The notes below the pieces were generated by a model. The model saw only the letters and a program-made list of their open reading frames with translations, was not told the DNA's origin and made no database searches. Shown in pieces: positions 63,918 through 64,000 of a DNA stretch of 64,000 nt (positions are counted from its first letter, which is position 1; each line of letters begins with the position of its first letter). The translations under genes were made by a program, and so were the position numbers. This DNA is from FW021-bin31 sp964647485 (GTDB taxonomy: Bacteria; Bacteroidota; Bacteroidia; Chitinophagales; Chitinophagaceae), in contig CAZYHV010000001.1 in the NCBI GenBank assembly GCA_964647485.1, positions 62,001-126,000 of the forward strand, in the 5' to 3' direction.

Positions 63918-64000
63918 TCATAATAGTTCTGTTAAGTTAACAGAAGTCATCGTTTCTCTCTGAAAGACAGGTATTTGTAGTTTTTCAAGATCTTTTTGAA
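63918..64000 (-). CDS. 3' end of an unidentified gene
   Basis: The last 26 codons of a minus-strand gene enter at the right edge and end at a TGA at 63918, just before an intrinsic terminator. The readable end is KDLEKLQIPVFQRETMTS then VNLTELL. A second frame ending at 63947 is also open but shorter and richer in Lys and Tyr. The product cannot be named. Confidence 0.4.
   Translation of the reverse strand, partial: QKDLEKLQIPVFQRETMTSVNLTELL

Noticed and set aside
63947..64000. Shorter open frame at the right edge ending at 63947
   Set aside because: The other frame is longer and stops 5 bases before a good intrinsic terminator; with only 83 bases visible this remains uncertain.

Overview
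The window comes from an A+T-rich member of the Bacteroidota that lives aerobically or at least tolerates oxygen. Signs of this are a fused SecDF, a protein with a type-B (gliding-motility-associated) C-terminal type IX secretion signal, many TonB-dependent receptors with CarboxypepD_reg-type N-domains, a DUF7935 protein, and promoters of the Bacteroidota type (TTTG, about 19 nt, TAnnTTTG). An oxygen-using L-aspartate oxidase and a copper-type formylglycine-generating enzyme fit an aerobic life. Class-level placement (Chitinophagia/Sphingobacteriia rather than gut Bacteroidia) is only an impression. No rRNA, tRNA, CRISPR array or intact insertion sequence was seen.

Layout. 0-19 kb is mostly housekeeping: DUF7935 (cut by the edge), SecDF, a DegP/HtrA protease, a large FAD/Fe-S oxidase, an ECF sigma/anti-sigma pair, an NlpC/P60 peptidase, a Nudix hydrolase, NadB, a GH31 glucosidase, ParE, and an ArsR-like regulator with an MFS exporter. 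19-25 kb holds a lipid-anchored formylglycine-generating enzyme, a secreted RCC1-like protein, a LysE exporter and a T9SS cargo protein. 25-28.5 kb is a vitamin B12 uptake unit: cobalamin riboswitch, BtuB-like receptor and BtuG-like beta-propeller lipoprotein. 28.5-34 kb has CvpA, a GH123-like secreted hydrolase and a PhoPQ-activated-pathogenicity-related protein, followed by about 800 bases without a gene that contain a cluster of short palindromes. 34.7-37.9 kb is a NEW3 protein / ABC ATPase / ABC permease operon behind four helix-phased TAAC repeats.

38-53 kb is the most distinctive part, an iron/haem/metal acquisition island on the minus strand. It has an HmuR-like receptor, an HmuY lipoprotein and a secreted, histidine-rich CbiX-like chelatase in one operon. 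A second operon has a small Cys-motif protein, a TonB receptor and a sialidase-fold lipoprotein with CxCC and GCPH motifs. A third has a small His-rich protein and a TonB receptor, followed by a DUF6607 protein. The promoter of the second operon and that of a nearby FMN reductase carry the same TTTGTCTTAAA element over the -33 box, and in the reductase promoter it is a perfect 40-bp palindrome. This suggests one regulator for both.

53-64 kb returns to metabolism and envelope functions: an ACP-phosphodiesterase-like protein, a class V aminotransferase, an NAD-dependent epimerase, an operon of histidine kinase / ornithine-type aminotransferase / DegT sugar aminotransferase, a divergent GT2 glycosyltransferase, a small membrane protein, ArgS, an MscS channel and the 3' end of one more gene. 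Several convergent gene pairs end only 3-40 bases apart, and the larger gaps contain recognisable hairpins.
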